DNA of 64,000 nucleotides from assembly GCA_029561355.1 (NCBI GenBank), contig JAKQJD010000337.1, forward strand, positions 1 through 64,000, given 5' to 3'. A program made the translations under genes and the position numbers. The notes under the pieces were generated by a model. It searched no databases, was not told the origin of the DNA, and was given only the letters and a program-made list of their open reading frames with translations. The stretch comes from Bacteroidota bacterium. Its GTDB lineage: Bacteria; Bacteroidota; Bacteroidia; Chitinophagales; Saprospiraceae. Positions 51,041 through 59,132 of this stretch are shown piece after piece. How positions within the stretch are numbered: position 1 is the first letter of the stretch; the number at the start of each line of letters is the position of its first letter.

Positions 51041-51688
51041 TTACATTACTCCTTTTCTTTTCATTTTGTAATAGTGCACCCCGGCGCCGAAAACCCAGCC
51101 TTCTTTACCGGCTTTGGTCCGGATTTTCACCCAGTGGTCGGTCACTTTTTCCAGGCCCAGGCTGATTTCTTCAGTTTTTTCACTTTTTTTGTTCAAAAAG
51201 TACACTTCTTCATACAATTCCAGGGTAGCCACCACTTCTCCTTTTAAGCCGGGTTGCTTGCGCAGTTTCAATCCGTCTATGGTAACGAACAAACTGGAGT
51301 ATTTCGTAGTAGCAGTAGTAGTACTGGTGGTTGCGGGCGCCGGGGTATTGCTCGGAGACTTGTTGCTTAGCGTTGGGCGGGCAGGACGCGTTCCAGGAAC
51401 GGTACTGGCGGCAGGAGTAGTAGCAGCAGGAGTGGGTAATGCAGGCGTAGTAGCGGTTTGCTGAACCGGGGCCGGGTTACTGGCCGGCGTAGGCACCGAT
51501 TCCGCATTGTTGGCTGGAATTCTGATGGTATCGCGTCGCACAGGTCGTTCATCGGTTTCTTCATCGGTGGCTTCCCGGACGCGTCGCACCAGATCGGAGC
51601 GGCGGGAAGAGCATTTCGAGATGCCCCACAAAACAACACAACCAAAAAAAACGAGAATTATCAGAGATTCAATGCGTGGGAGTTTCAT
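51041..51688 (-). CDS. SH3-domain protein with membrane anchor and Pro/Thr/Ala linker
   Basis: 215 residues. An N-terminal membrane segment (about 7-22, LIILVFFGCVVLWGI) is followed by a charged stretch and a low-complexity linker of Thr, Pro and Ala from about 60 to 125 (PVQQTATTPALPTPAAT, TPAPATTSTTTATT). The C-terminal 85 residues are a bacterial SH3-like domain: SLFVTIDGLKLRKQPGLKGEVVATL, YEEVYFLNKK and VKIRTKAGKEGWVFG. Such domains bind peptidoglycan or proteins in the periplasm. Divergent from dprA. Confidence 0.83.
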   Translation of the reverse strand: MKLPRIESLIILVFFGCVVLWGISKCSSRRSDLVRRVREATDEETDERPVRRDTIRIPANNAESVPTPASNPAPVQQTATTPALPTPAATTPAASTVPGTRPARPTLSNKSPSNTPAPATTSTTTATTKYSSLFVTIDGLKLRKQPGLKGEVVATLELYEEVYFLNKKSEKTEEISLGLEKVTDHWVKIRTKAGKEGWVFGAGVHYYKMKRKGVM

Positions 51689-51775
51689 GGTTAAGCGCTT
51701 GATTTCTTATTTTTACGGGCTAAATTTACGGGAAATAATCTTCCCAAAGTCATCACGCTTCGTAATCCAACATTT

Positions 51776-52882
51776 ATGTCTGATCATCTTTTATACCAGA
51801 TTGCGCTTACGCTTGTCCCGCAGGTAGGCGCCATGACTGCCAAAAATCTGGTAAGTTATTGCGGGAGCGCCGAAGGCGTTTTTAAGGCCTCCCGAAGGGA
51901 GTTACTGAAAATACCTGGCATTGGAACAGTGGTTACAGATTCCGTACTGGCTGCTTCCACCCTTCACATCGCCGAGCGCGAAATGGAATTTCTGGAAAAT
52001 AACCGAGTAAATGCGGTTTTTTACACCGATGAAAAGTACCCTTCCCGGCTGAAACAATGCCCCGATAGCCCGGTAATGTTGTTTTTCAAAGGTTCTTCGG
52101 TGCAATTGCTCAACAGCGAACGCATTGTAGCCATTGTCGGTACCAGGCAACCCAGTGACTATGGGAAAGCCGTATGCGAAGAGATGGTGGAAGCCCTAAA
52201 ACCTTACAATCCGCTGATTATTAGTGGCTTGGCCTATGGAGTCGACATTACGGCACACCGGCAATCCAACATGCTCGATGTTCCAAACATCGGTATTCTG
52301 GGTCATGGTCTCGGAAGCATTTATCCCAGCCAACACCGCAGTATCGCCCTGAAAATGCTGGAAAACGGCGGTTTGCTCACCGAATACATCCACAGTGCCA
52401 AACCCGACCGCGAACACTTCCCGATGCGAAACCGGATTATTGCCGGAATGTGCGATGCGTTGATCGTGATAGAAACAGCAGCCTCGGGGGGATCCATGAT
52501 TTCGGCCCAACTGGCCTCCGATTACGGGCGCGACCTTTTTGCCATACCCGGGCGCACCAACGACCCGAAAAGTACCGGATGCAATTACCTCATTCAAAAT
52601 GGCAGCGCCCGGCTGACCTTGTCGGCAGCGGATATTGCGGATACCATGCGCTGGGAAGAAAATGGCAAATCTGCTCCGCGCCAGACGCAACTTTTACTCG
52701 ATTTGTCCACAGAGGAAGCCGTTTTGCTCGAAAGAATCAAGCAACAACCCGAAATTGCCATCGACCAACTTTCCGTAGCCACTCAAATGCTGCCCGGTGA
52801 ACTGGCTTCTACCCTGCTGGGGCTCGAATTCAAAGGCGCAATTCGCACGTTACCGGGAAAACGGTATATCGTACTGAGTTAA
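51776..52882 (+). CDS. dprA: DNA-processing protein DprA
   Basis: 368 residues. An N-terminal helix-hairpin-helix part (GAMTAKNLVSYCGSAEGVF, LLKIPGIG) precedes the Rossmann core: VAIVGTRQPSDYGKAVCEEM, ISGLAYGVDITAHR, GILGHGLGSIYPSQH, TEYIHSAKPDREHFPMRNRIIAGMCDALIVIETAASGGSM and FAIPGRTNDPKSTGCNYLI. A winged-helix DML1-like C-terminus follows (EEAVLLERIKQQPEIAIDQL). It loads RecA on incoming single-stranded DNA during transformation. The other competence genes are not in the window. Confidence 0.96.
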   Translation: MSDHLLYQIALTLVPQVGAMTAKNLVSYCGSAEGVFKASRRELLKIPGIGTVVTDSVLAASTLHIAEREMEFLENNRVNAVFYTDEKYPSRLKQCPDSPVMLFFKGSSVQLLNSERIVAIVGTRQPSDYGKAVCEEMVEALKPYNPLIISGLAYGVDITAHRQSNMLDVPNIGILGHGLGSIYPSQHRSIALKMLENGGLLTEYIHSAKPDREHFPMRNRIIAGMCDALIVIETAASGGSMISAQLASDYGRDLFAIPGRTNDPKSTGCNYLIQNGSARLTLSAADIADTMRWEENGKSAPRQTQLLLDLSTEEAVLLERIKQQPEIAIDQLSVATQMLPGELASTLLGLEFKGAIRTLPGKRYIVLS

Positions 52883-52889
52883 TTTTTTA

Positions 52890-53178
52890 TTTAACCACAA
52901 GGGACACAAACATGAGACATCCCGAATTTTATTCCCCTGCAAAATCGAAGCACAAGTGCCCCTGCCGCTGTTGTGCGTCCCCACCAACAGCAAGTTATGT
53001 TGAATTTCAGGCAGAATAAAGGATCAATTTGCCTGGCTTGGGTGCTTATTTGTCGTTGGCGGGGACGCACAACGACGGCCCAGGCGGCTCACATTACCCT
53101 TGATGAAGTGAAAACCTTGGCCAATAGCATCAGTACAAAAATTCGGGATGTCTCATGTTTGTGCCCCTTGTGGTTAAA
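52890..53178. repeat. Nested long inverted repeat filling the dprA/DUF1501 gap
   Basis: Outer arms 52890-52930 and 53138-53178 pair in 40 of 41 positions. Inner arms 52971-52988 and 53055-53072 (TTGTGCGTCCCCACCAAC and complement) pair in 17 of 18. Between them lie 40, 66 and 65 unpaired bases. The outer words (TTAACCACAAGGG, ACACAAACATGAGAC) resemble the element at 44848-44920. No gene is seen in the 310-base gap. Confidence 0.85.
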
Positions 53179-53192
53179 CGGAAAAATCGCGT

Positions 53193-54386
53193 TTAAACAA
53201 ACCCCAGCATATCAAATTTTCGTCCCAGAATCTTTTCCGCGTCGGCATCCAGCCACCGCTCCAGCAAGGTCGCATATACCTGTCTGAAATCAATGTTGTA
53301 TTTCAGGTCGCCGGCATCCAGATCGGTAAGGTCGGGCATCGGATTTATAAGGCCTTTTTCGCGTAAAGAACCGCCGAGCAGGATCATGTTGTTGGCCGTT
53401 CCGTGGTCGGTACCGCCGGAGGCATTTTGCGATACCCGCCGGCCGAATTCGGAAAAAGTAGCCAATAACACGTCGTTCCACTTTCCGTTGGCTTTCATTT
53501 CTTTGATAAAAGCCGCCAGGGCTTCGTTCATTTCAGTAAAAAGCCTTTTTTGCTGCGCTTCCTGATTGATATGCGTATCGAAACTGCCCAGGGAAACGTA
53601 ATAAACGGAAGTATCTGTATCGGCGAGTATCAGCGATGCGATCGTTTTCATCTGTTTGCCCAGCCCGGTTGCCGGATAATTTCCTGATGCGGGTTTGCGT
53701 CGGCTCTGTTCGAAAAGATAATCGGCAGAAGAAAGTGTTTCCGCCATAGTTTTATACAAATAAGCCACCGGCGCTTCTTCGTGCTGATCGGTATGTGCCG
53801 CCGAATAATCGACAAAATATTGATTGTGTGCACTTTCGTACAAACGTTTGGGATCCTTCAAGGCAAGTCCCTTGCTTTGCGTGCCTTTCAGAGCCAGGCT
53901 GAGTGTGTCGTCGATTTCCAGAGCGGCGGAAGGCCGGCCGGCGCATTGCGCATCCAGAAAACGCCCGATCCATCCGGTTTGCCAGTATTCCGACGCCGCG
54001 CTGGCCGATTGCCAGATATCCATACTCCTGAAGTGCGAACGATCGGGATTGGGATAACCCACGCTGTTCAAAACGGCCATTTCGCCGTCATCATAAGCGT
54101 TTTTCAGTGCTGAAAGCACCGGATGGAGGCCCGCTTCGGTTCCCAGCGAAAGCGATGTTTCACGTGGAACAGCGATGCGCTTGCGTTCTTTGTAGTAAAT
54201 ATCGTTGCGGACCGGAATAACGGTATTCAAACCATCGTTGCCACCATTCATTTGCAGCATAACCAGCACTTTCCCTTTCGGCGCCAGCATATTTCTGCCT
54301 TCCACGGCTTTTAAAAACTTCGGCATGAACATCGAAGCCGTAGCCAGTGATCCGGTTTTGAGAAAATCTCTTCTTTTAATCAGCAT
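53193..54386 (-). CDS. DUF1501 protein
   Basis: 397 residues. It begins RRDFLKTGSLATASMFMPKFL, a Tat-like twin-Arg signal. DUF1501 features follow: KVLVMLQMNGGNDGLNTVIPV, PDRSHFRSMDIWQSAS, GSFDTHINQEAQQKRLFTEMNEALAAF, LLATFSEFGRRVSQNASGGTDHGTANNMILLGGS. The fold is sulfatase/alkaline phosphatase-like, but function is unknown. It is paired in a 22-base-spaced operon with the DUF1800 gene, an association conserved in many phyla. A parS-like site lies within its coding region. Confidence 0.9.
   Translation of the reverse strand: MLIKRRDFLKTGSLATASMFMPKFLKAVEGRNMLAPKGKVLVMLQMNGGNDGLNTVIPVRNDIYYKERKRIAVPRETSLSLGTEAGLHPVLSALKNAYDDGEMAVLNSVGYPNPDRSHFRSMDIWQSASAASEYWQTGWIGRFLDAQCAGRPSAALEIDDTLSLALKGTQSKGLALKDPKRLYESAHNQYFVDYSAAHTDQHEEAPVAYLYKTMAETLSSADYLFEQSRRKPASGNYPATGLGKQMKTIASLILADTDTSVYYVSLGSFDTHINQEAQQKRLFTEMNEALAAFIKEMKANGKWNDVLLATFSEFGRRVSQNASGGTDHGTANNMILLGGSLREKGLINPMPDLTDLDAGDLKYNIDFRQVYATLLERWLDADAEKILGRKFDMLGFV
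54156..54171 (-). other. parS-like ParB binding site, inside the DUF1501 gene
   Basis: Minus strand reads TGTTCCACGTGAAACA, which fits the ParB consensus TGTTNCACGTGAAACA in all positions. It codes V-P-R-E-T, a conserved protein stretch, so chance cannot be excluded alone. The nearby perfect sites at 60084 and 60435 strengthen it. Confidence 0.7.
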
Positions 54387-54408
54387 ATTGGAAATGTATG
54401 AGCGAGGA

Positions 54409-55839
54409 TTAACATAATTGGTATTCAGGTGTAGCCATCAGCCGAATCATCACACTTTTGATACTACTGTCCTTATCATCGCGGGCTGTGTATTTTTCAA
54501 GCACCTGTACAGGCACACGCGTTTCAGTCTGCCAGAGATAATCAGCCACACGTTGCGCCAGATCGTTGGCTGAAACCCCTGCAAACTGCTTCAAAACGGG
54601 TTTCCAATCGACGTTTGCAGTAAGTACACCTTTCTGATTCTTGTTTTTCATGCCCATTTGCTGGTCGTCGTCATCTTTGGTTTGTACATCCAGGTCGCCA
54701 CGGTCGACGATCAGTTGCGGGATACGGAGCCGTAGCATCAGCGAACTGCTGTCGATCCAGGCTTTTCCACCCGGCCAGCCCGCCACGTTTGGCGGATAAA
54801 ACAGGATCTGATCCAGTGCGCGTTGCAATTTGAGTTGAACTTCAGGTTCTTCCAGTTCCATGGGTAATACGCGACGGATACCGATCCAGTATTCCACCGG
54901 CGATTTAATGCGGCTTCCCATGTTTTCGGTCGCAAAAAACCAATCGCTACGAACGATGTCATCCAGCAAACGCAGGATTTGATACCCGGAGTCATAAAAA
55001 CGGTCGCCCAGCCAGGTTATACGTTCTTCCGGAATGATTGTGTCGTTGACCAGGAATTTGTACATTTTTCGGGCGATGAACCTGGCTGTATTGCGCTTTT
55101 CAAGCAAAATGTCGATAATATCGTCGCCATCGAACTTGCCCGATTTTCCAAGAACCGTTTTTTCGTCTTTGTCATGGTCGAAAGATCTGAAAACAAAATC
55201 GCCGTTGAGTTTGAAACTCCACCCCGTAAATGCCCGGGCGGCTTCCTTGATGTCGTTTTCGGTGTAATGACCACGTCCCATGGTAAAGAGTTCCATGACT
55301 TCCCGGGCGAAGTTTTCGTTGGGATGCTGCTTTTTATTCTGCTGGTTGTTCAAAAACGCGATCATGGCGGCGCTTTTAGATACGCCGCGGAGCAGATCCC
55401 GGAAATTACCCAGGGCATTTTCCCGGATCACGTGCAGCAACTGCTGCTGATACAGGATATTGATGTTGCGGCTGGCGAAGTGGCCATGCCAGAAAAGGGC
55501 GATTTTTTCCCGCAACTGTGCCTGCGTGCGGGTCATTTCCTCCAGCCACAACAAATTGAGATTGCGCAGATCGTCGCGACTTTGCTCCCTGATTTGCTTT
55601 TTCTCCGCCTGATCCAGGTCGCGGCGCTCCATACGACCTATTTCCCCAATACCCATCAGCAGGCCTTTTACGGCGCTGTCGGCAATGTCGAAATATTCCG
55701 GTTTGACAACAGAATCGTCCTTCATTTTCGGCCACCAGGCATTTTCGGGAAGCGCCATCCATTTGTCCCAGCTTTGTGTACGCGGACCGAAGCCCGTGCG
55801 CCAGAGCAAATGTTTGAGTTTTTGCATCTTTTTTTCCAT
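54409..55839 (-). CDS. DUF1800 protein
   Basis: 476 residues. DUF1800 blocks: HLLWRTGFGPRTQ, RTQAQLREKIALFWHGHFASRN, YQQQLLHVIRENALGNFRDLLRGVSKSAAMIAFLNNQQNKKQHPNENFAREVMELFTMGRGHYTENDIKEAARAFTGWSF-like order (shown in parts), and FYPPNVAGWPGGKAWIDSSSLMLRL. No clear signal peptide. It precedes the DUF1501 gene by 22 bases and is expressed with it. The pair is known from planctomycetes, proteobacteria and Bacteroidota; its role is not established. Confidence 0.9.
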   Translation of the reverse strand: MEKKMQKLKHLLWRTGFGPRTQSWDKWMALPENAWWPKMKDDSVVKPEYFDIADSAVKGLLMGIGEIGRMERRDLDQAEKKQIREQSRDDLRNLNLLWLEEMTRTQAQLREKIALFWHGHFASRNINILYQQQLLHVIRENALGNFRDLLRGVSKSAAMIAFLNNQQNKKQHPNENFAREVMELFTMGRGHYTENDIKEAARAFTGWSFKLNGDFVFRSFDHDKDEKTVLGKSGKFDGDDIIDILLEKRNTARFIARKMYKFLVNDTIIPEERITWLGDRFYDSGYQILRLLDDIVRSDWFFATENMGSRIKSPVEYWIGIRRVLPMELEEPEVQLKLQRALDQILFYPPNVAGWPGGKAWIDSSSLMLRLRIPQLIVDRGDLDVQTKDDDDQQMGMKNKNQKGVLTANVDWKPVLKQFAGVSANDLAQRVADYLWQTETRVPVQVLEKYTARDDKDSSIKSVMIRLMATPEYQLC

Positions 55840-56311
55840 TTCATTGTTTTAAGTCACGTATTTGCGGACGCTGGTAATGTCTCAAAGACGGATGAACCAG
55901 GCCCAAGTTTAATCCTTAACGAATGTTTATCATTTGTGTATTCCCGCCTTCCTGTTGCCCGAGCGGACCAATTCGAGTGTTTTAACGCTCTTTGTCCGAA
56001 TGTCTAAATGTTAAACTTGTGACTTTTCGACCCAAAAACGTCCAAAAAGGACCTTTTTCTGAAAAAACAGGAACTTTTTTCACCCTACCTATTGCGTTGA
56101 GTATTAACAAAATCTTAAATTGCAGCTCCATTCATCTTTCAGGTGTTTTTAAACACCCTGTTCAGGTGAGTTTTAATCCAGACTGGTTTCCGAATTTTCG
56201 GTCAACCAAACCCGGCAATTTGATTGTTAATACATCACCATTTTTTTACCCACTACCGATCTTTGATGTATGCAAGCAATAAGCGCCGGATTTGATAACA
56301 AAAATTTGCGA
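55840..56311. other. 472-base gap with no supported gene
   Basis: A+T-rich. A perfect 7-bp hairpin GGTGTTT/AAACACC lies at 56143-56158 and weak GTCC/GGAC pairing near 56040. A 96-residue plus-strand frame (55992-56282) shows no recognisable motif or codon bias and is not called. Promoters of both divergent genes must lie here but no good TAnnTTTG box was found. Confidence 0.5.
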
Positions 56312-56716
56312 ATGAGCGACTTACACACGAATCTTACCCTTACGTCCGATCCCCAGAGTGTATCCAGAGTCGAACCATTTGTCCATGACGTAGCAACGCG
56401 CTACAAACTTTCCTCATGCACACATGGGAATATTCTCGTTAGTCTTACGGAAGCCGTTACAAATGCGATTTTGCATGGAAACGGTGGGGACTGCTCCAAA
56501 ACTGTAAGTATTTCCCTTCGCCACCAAAAAGATGCGTTGTCTATACGCGTATCGGATGAAGGTCCTGGATTTGATCCCCAGGAAGTACCAGATCCTACCA
56601 ATATGGAATACCTCGAAAAATGCGGCGGCCGTGGCATTTTTCTGATGCGCAACCTGAGCGACGAATGTCGTTTTACGCGCGGAGGCAGTACGGTTGAAAT
56701 GCGCTTCAAGTTGTAA
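56312..56716 (+). CDS. RsbW-like histidine-kinase-fold ATPase (anti-sigma/switch kinase)
   Basis: 134 residues from the ATG at 56312; an in-frame ATG 42 bases upstream is possible. It is a free-standing HATPase_c domain: N box LTEAVTNAILHGNGGD, G1 VSDEGPGFDPQEVPDP and G2 CGGRGIFLMRNLSDEC. Such proteins phosphorylate anti-sigma-antagonist STAS proteins or hold sigma factors. No STAS protein, PP2C phosphatase or sigma gene is next to it, so its circuit is dispersed. A terminator hairpin follows. Confidence 0.9.
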   Translation: MSDLHTNLTLTSDPQSVSRVEPFVHDVATRYKLSSCTHGNILVSLTEAVTNAILHGNGGDCSKTVSISLRHQKDALSIRVSDEGPGFDPQEVPDPTNMEYLEKCGGRGIFLMRNLSDECRFTRGGSTVEMRFKL

Positions 56717-56766
56717 ATACGACAAGCGTTCCATTTGTTCCTCTTGCCAATTCGATTTTGAACAAA

Positions 56767-56795
56767 TTTGTACCGAAACGGTACACCTTATTTTG
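56767..56795 (+). promoter_or_regulatory. Promoter-like element with embedded palindrome before the terminator
   Basis: TTTG (56767-56770), 17-bp spacer, TTATTTTG (56788-56795, one mismatch to TAnnTTTG). The spacer contains TGTACCG-AAA-CGGTACA (56769-56785). Transcription from about 56802 would meet the terminator at 56813-56866. Confidence 0.4.
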
Positions 56796-56812
56796 TTATA
56801 ATTTTTTCAACG

Positions 56813-56868
56813 AAACATGAGTTATCACCCCCGCCTGGTCGGGTTCTTGTGATAACTCATGTTTTTTA
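56813..56868 (+). terminator. Terminator after the RsbW-like gene
   Basis: Perfect 16-bp stem 56813-56828 with 56849-56864, a C/G-rich loop, then TTTATTT. Confidence 0.88.
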
Positions 56869-56889
56869 TTTACCGCTCCCGCTGTTGTT

Positions 56890-57360
56890 ATGGAATTTCC
56901 GGATTTCCCCCCCGATGAAACGCCGCCTGAAAACGTCGTTCTTTTTCACTTCGAAGATGTTCAGTTTGAAATACCCGATGAGCCCGCTATCATGGAATGG
57001 TTGTGCTCGGTTGCAGAAAAAGAGGAAACACCTTTTTATGAAGTGAACTACATTTTTTGTTCGGATGAATACCTGCGCAAGATCAATGTGGAATATCTGG
57101 ATCACGATTATTACACAGACATCATCACTTTCCCATATGATTCTGATGCGGTACATGGCGACATGTATATCAGTTCGGAACGGGTAGCCGACAATGCCCA
57201 AAACAATGGGGTGACTTTTCACCAGGAATTATTGAGGGTAATGGTGCACGGCATACTGCACATGATCGGATACGGCGATAAAACACCCGAACAGGAAAAG
57301 ACGATGCGGGAAAAAGAAAACGTTTATTTGAAGTTGCTGACGGGCAAAACTGGTATTTGA
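56890..57360 (+). CDS. ybeY: Endoribonuclease YbeY (16S rRNA maturation)
   Basis: 156 residues. The metal motif is HGILHMIGYGD, where the usual HGxLHxxGYxH has Asp (position 11) for the third His, the form seen in Bacteroidota, followed by the typical KTPEQEKTMREKEN. Earlier parts, FCSDEYLRKINVEYLDHDYYTDIITFPY and GDMYISSERVADNA, are standard. It acts in 16S rRNA 3' end maturation and 70S quality control. Start at the ATG at 56890, 22 bases past a terminator stem. Confidence 0.95.
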   Translation: MEFPDFPPDETPPENVVLFHFEDVQFEIPDEPAIMEWLCSVAEKEETPFYEVNYIFCSDEYLRKINVEYLDHDYYTDIITFPYDSDAVHGDMYISSERVADNAQNNGVTFHQELLRVMVHGILHMIGYGDKTPEQEKTMREKENVYLKLLTGKTGI

Positions 57361-57414
57361 ACACACCGCCACGCTGCCTGTTGTCTTTAATCAAGATGAA
57401 TCATCCTACTTCAA

Positions 57415-59061
57415 ATGACTCGATTTTTTTTATTTCTCATACCCTGTTGTTTTCTGACAACAATCGGCCGGTCGCAGGACTACTTTATTCTGCAAAAGTT
57501 GCCAGACTTTATTAATTCGGAATACGATGAGATTTCGCCCGTGCCGGCAAGGGATGGCAAGTCTTTGTATTTCACGCGTATCGGATACCCGGAGTTTGAC
57601 CGTACGCTGCTGATCGATTCGGTCGATCAGTTCACCAAACTTTCGTCTCCCGCTTTCATACAGTTACTTTCCGAGGTGTATACGGAAATCAATGGCAAGG
57701 CAGTGTTTGATCCGGCACGCTCAGTGTTTAACCAGGATATCTGGGTAGCGGCGGGCGATTCGGTCGGGCAATTCAGCCATGTAACACATCCGGGTTTTCC
57801 ACTCAATAATGCACTGCCCAATAGCCTGGTAGCCATTACGCCCAACCCCGGCACGTTTTACGTAATCAATCAGTTTCCGCGTAGAGGAGGTTTGAGCAAA
57901 GGGTTTTCTGTGGTAGAAAAGAAATCGGATACAGGGAATGATACCATTGATTACTGGACGCATCCGTTACCGATTGAAATCAGGGACTACTACACCATCA
58001 CATCTGACGTAAGCCTTACAATGAGTTTCGATGGTAAAGTTCTAATCTTGTCGGCTACAAGGTTCGATTCCAAGGATATGGACTTGTATGTGTGTTTTCG
58101 GGAAGGCCTCAACAAATGGAGCAGTCCGCAACACCTGGGAAATCTGGTCAATTCCGCGCGCCGGGAAACCACCCCTTTTTTATCGGAAGACAATGTGACT
58201 TTATTCTTCTCTTCCAACCGCGGAGAGAGTTCGGGGGGTAACGATATCTTCATGTGCAAACGCCTGGATGACTCCTGGACGAACTGGACGACACCCGTAC
58301 GGCTGGTGGATCCGATCAACTCCCTCTCCGACGACAGCCAGCCGTATTTTAATATGACTTCCGGCTACCTGTATTTCTCTTCGCGTCGTGGCGGCAACAG
58401 CGATATTTATCGCGTTCAAATTGCCCCGCCCCAGCCTACCGAGATTGAAGTGATCGGTCGTGTACTCAACCGTAAAACCGGCGCACTGATGCGAAACGTG
58501 CGTATCCAGTATTCGACCACGGAAGAAAACGATCCGGTACGATTCATCAACTCCGACAACGGAGCCTTCCACCTGAAGATTCCGAAAGGTGTTGCATTTA
58601 TTCTGACGCCTGCCAAACCTGCCTTTTTGGGTAAAACGGATACGGTGTTTTTTCGCCGCGACCATTACTATTTCCAGGAGCACTACATCGACCTCTACCT
58701 CGATCCGGCAGAAGTGAACGCACGTATACCGCTACAGGCGATCTTTTTCCAGCAATCCAAAGCGACCATTCTGGAAAGTTCCTATCCGGAACTGGAGCGC
58801 TTGTATTCGGTACTGCAAGAAAACCCGACGCTAAATATCCGCATCGAAGGCCACACCGATAACATTGGAAAGCCTGAAGATTTATTTCGACTGTCGGAAG
58901 AACGCGCGGCGGCCATACGTGACTATCTGGTTCAAAAGGGAATTGCAGCGAACCGGCTGGACATCGTTGGCCATGGTCCGAAATACCCATTGACGGACAA
59001 CACCTCGGACGAACTCCGGCAGAAAAATCGCCGGGTAGAAATCGTCATTACCAGAATTTAA
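57415..59061 (+). CDS. OmpA-family lipoprotein/outer-membrane protein with PD40 repeats
   Basis: 548 residues with a signal peptide ending IGRSQ. About residues 25-330 contain TolB/PD40-type beta-propeller repeats (SPVPARDGKSLYFTRIG, TPFLSEDNVTLFFSSNRGESSGGNDIF, SDDSQPYFNMTSGYLYFSSRRGGNSDIYR). A carboxypeptidase-regulatory-like beta-sandwich follows (EVIGRVLNRKTGALMRNVRIQYS). The C-terminal 110 residues are OmpA-like: LNIRIEGHTDNIGKPEDLFRLSEERAAAIRDYLVQKGI and NRRVEIVITRI, which binds peptidoglycan. No lipobox was seen. Resembles gliding/T9SS-associated PorE-like proteins, an inference from architecture only. Confidence 0.9.
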   Translation: MTRFFLFLIPCCFLTTIGRSQDYFILQKLPDFINSEYDEISPVPARDGKSLYFTRIGYPEFDRTLLIDSVDQFTKLSSPAFIQLLSEVYTEINGKAVFDPARSVFNQDIWVAAGDSVGQFSHVTHPGFPLNNALPNSLVAITPNPGTFYVINQFPRRGGLSKGFSVVEKKSDTGNDTIDYWTHPLPIEIRDYYTITSDVSLTMSFDGKVLILSATRFDSKDMDLYVCFREGLNKWSSPQHLGNLVNSARRETTPFLSEDNVTLFFSSNRGESSGGNDIFMCKRLDDSWTNWTTPVRLVDPINSLSDDSQPYFNMTSGYLYFSSRRGGNSDIYRVQIAPPQPTEIEVIGRVLNRKTGALMRNVRIQYSTTEENDPVRFINSDNGAFHLKIPKGVAFILTPAKPAFLGKTDTVFFRRDHYYFQEHYIDLYLDPAEVNARIPLQAIFFQQSKATILESSYPELERLYSVLQENPTLNIRIEGHTDNIGKPEDLFRLSEERAAAIRDYLVQKGIAANRLDIVGHGPKYPLTDNTSDELRQKNRRVEIVITRI

Positions 59062-59132
59062 AAAAACTTGCCCGCACCACGATAACACCATTCCACAGCA
59101 CTTTATTTATTTAGAAACAAACGAATACCGAC

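Noticed and set aside
52890-53178. Insertion sequence or MITE
   Set aside because: No transposase and no visible target duplication; arms share words with the post-stop repeat family.
55992-56282. 96-codon frame in the 472-base gap
   Set aside because: No motif, poor codon pattern, spans A+T-rich promoter-like sequence.
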